Assembly: GCA_947504705.1 (NCBI GenBank)
Contig: CANNIA010000038.1
Location: 1-32,484 of the forward strand
Direction of reading: 5' to 3'
Length of the DNA stretch: 32,484 nucleotides
Origin: Paracoccaceae bacterium
Lineage (GTDB): Bacteria > Pseudomonadota > Alphaproteobacteria > Rhodobacterales > Rhodobacteraceae
In this document: in pieces, positions 32,056-32,484 of the stretch
Position numbering within the stretch: the stretch's first letter is position 1
Layout: the number at the start of each line of letters is the position of its first letter
Notes under the pieces: model-generated
The model's input: only the letters and a program-made list of their open reading frames with translations
The model's database searches: none
Told to the model about the DNA's origin: nothing
Made by a program: the position numbers and the translations under genes

Positions 32056-32484
32056 TGTTGATTTTCACCCAGAACTGAGCCGGTTAGGCGCATAATTTTC
32101 ACTGAGAACTGAGCCATGTGAACCTACCCCCAAAGCGGAGAGCAGCGGGGGCAACGGAGTGATCCACATGGGACTTTTGAACATCATCCGACGGATGCAT
32201 TTGCGGCGGAAGCTGTCGATCCGCGAGATTGCACGTCTGACAGGCGTGTCGCGGAATACCGTGACCAAGCATCTGGCGGCGAACACGATCGAGCCAATAT
32301 TCGCGACGCCGGAGCGGCAAAGCAAGCTTGATCCCTTTGCCGAGAAGCTGGCGAGATGGCTGAAGACCGAGGCTGGAAAGTCGCGCAAAGAGCGGCGGAC
32401 TGTGAAGCAATTGCATGCCGATCTGGGGGCGCTTGGCTTCACCGGCTCTTATGCCCGGGTTGCAGCTTTTGCGCGACGATGGAA
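32056..32484 (+). mobile_element. Left end of an IS21-family element (truncated by window)
   Basis: The likely terminus is TGTTGATTTTCACCC at 32056. IS21-type tandem end repeats follow: 32061-32081 and 32095-32115 are 21-bp copies of ATTTTCAC--AGAACTGAGCC that differ at two positions. The istA gene starts 53 bases after the second copy. The right end, istB and the target duplication lie outside the window, so completeness cannot be judged. Confidence 0.8.
32168..32484 (+). CDS. istA: IS21-family transposase IstA (N-terminal part)
   Basis: The first 105 residues or so of the transposase are present, cut off by the window edge. The N-terminal helix-turn-helix reads MHLRRKLSIREIARLTGVSR then NTVTKHLAA, followed by PFAEKLARWLKTEAGKSRKE and RRTVKQLHADLGALGFTGSY, typical of IstA. 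The DDE catalytic domain is not visible yet. ATG 32168 lies at the usual distance after the end repeats. The partner ATPase gene istB is expected further downstream. Confidence 0.88.
   Translation, partial: MGLLNIIRRMHLRRKLSIREIARLTGVSRNTVTKHLAANTIEPIFATPERQSKLDPFAEKLARWLKTEAGKSRKERRTVKQLHADLGALGFTGSYARVAAFARRW

Noticed and set aside
1-32484. CRISPR array or prophage structural genes
   Set aside because: No regularly spaced short repeats and no phage capsid, tail or terminase genes were seen; the only evenly spaced repeat is the 380-bp pair near tRNA-Ser.

Overview
The window looks like a high-GC chromosome segment from an alphaproteobacterium of the Rhodobacterales (Rhodobacter/Gemmobacter/Paracoccus-like). 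This rests on the codon usage, many GTG/TTG starts and ATGA-type overlaps, the DUF3772-MscS and AlaX gene types, an IS6-type element of a kind common in that group, and a perfect FNR-type box. No marker gene allows a species call.

Layout. (A) 1-448: degenerate sequence with no intact gene. (B) 449-8789: a LysR regulator divergent from a catabolic set: an acyl-CoA ligase, a secreted CE1/PHB-depolymerase-like esterase, a DmdA/GcvT-type tetrahydrofolate-dependent methyltransferase, two tandem paralogous small helical (ferritin-like?) proteins, a class III aminotransferase and a crotonase. The mix suggests uptake or hydrolysis, demethylation, CoA activation and hydration of an unidentified methylated or methoxylated acid. 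(C) 8835-11784: molybdate regulation and uptake (single-domain ModE, ModABC) with a dyad in front of modA. (D) 11893-16072: cysK, a large MscS-type channel and an AlaX-type alanyl-tRNA editing protein, joined by start/stop overlaps.

(E) 16120-18131: tRNA-Ser(GGA) followed by a scrambled mobile-element junction. It has two diverged copies of a segment starting in the tRNA T-arm and lying exactly 380 bp apart, the C-terminal remnant of a large serine recombinase, and a complete 821-bp IS6-family element without matching target repeats. This is the likely edge of a genomic island. (F) 18137-28537: a nitrogen-compound catabolic cluster. Eight or nine minus-strand genes encode a flavin-reductase-like protein, an Asp/Glu/hydantoin-type racemase, a FadR-type GntR regulator, a PotABCD-type ABC importer and two amidohydrolases, one lacking the canonical HxH metal motif. 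A divergent flavin amine oxidase lies beside them. A GCATRCAAT motif occurs in both main promoter regions and is a good candidate for the GntR operator. (G) 28697-31799: a DevBCA-type exporter (membrane fusion protein, permease, ATPase) with a perfect TTGAT-N4-ATCAA box upstream, suggesting control by oxygen or nitric oxide. (H) 32056-32484: the left end of an IS21-family element with the start of istA, cut off by the window edge.

Regions E-H together look like an accessory island between tRNA-Ser and an IS21 copy. The most novel candidates are the unassigned catabolic sets in B and F. All functional statements come from motif recognition by eye; no database search was run.
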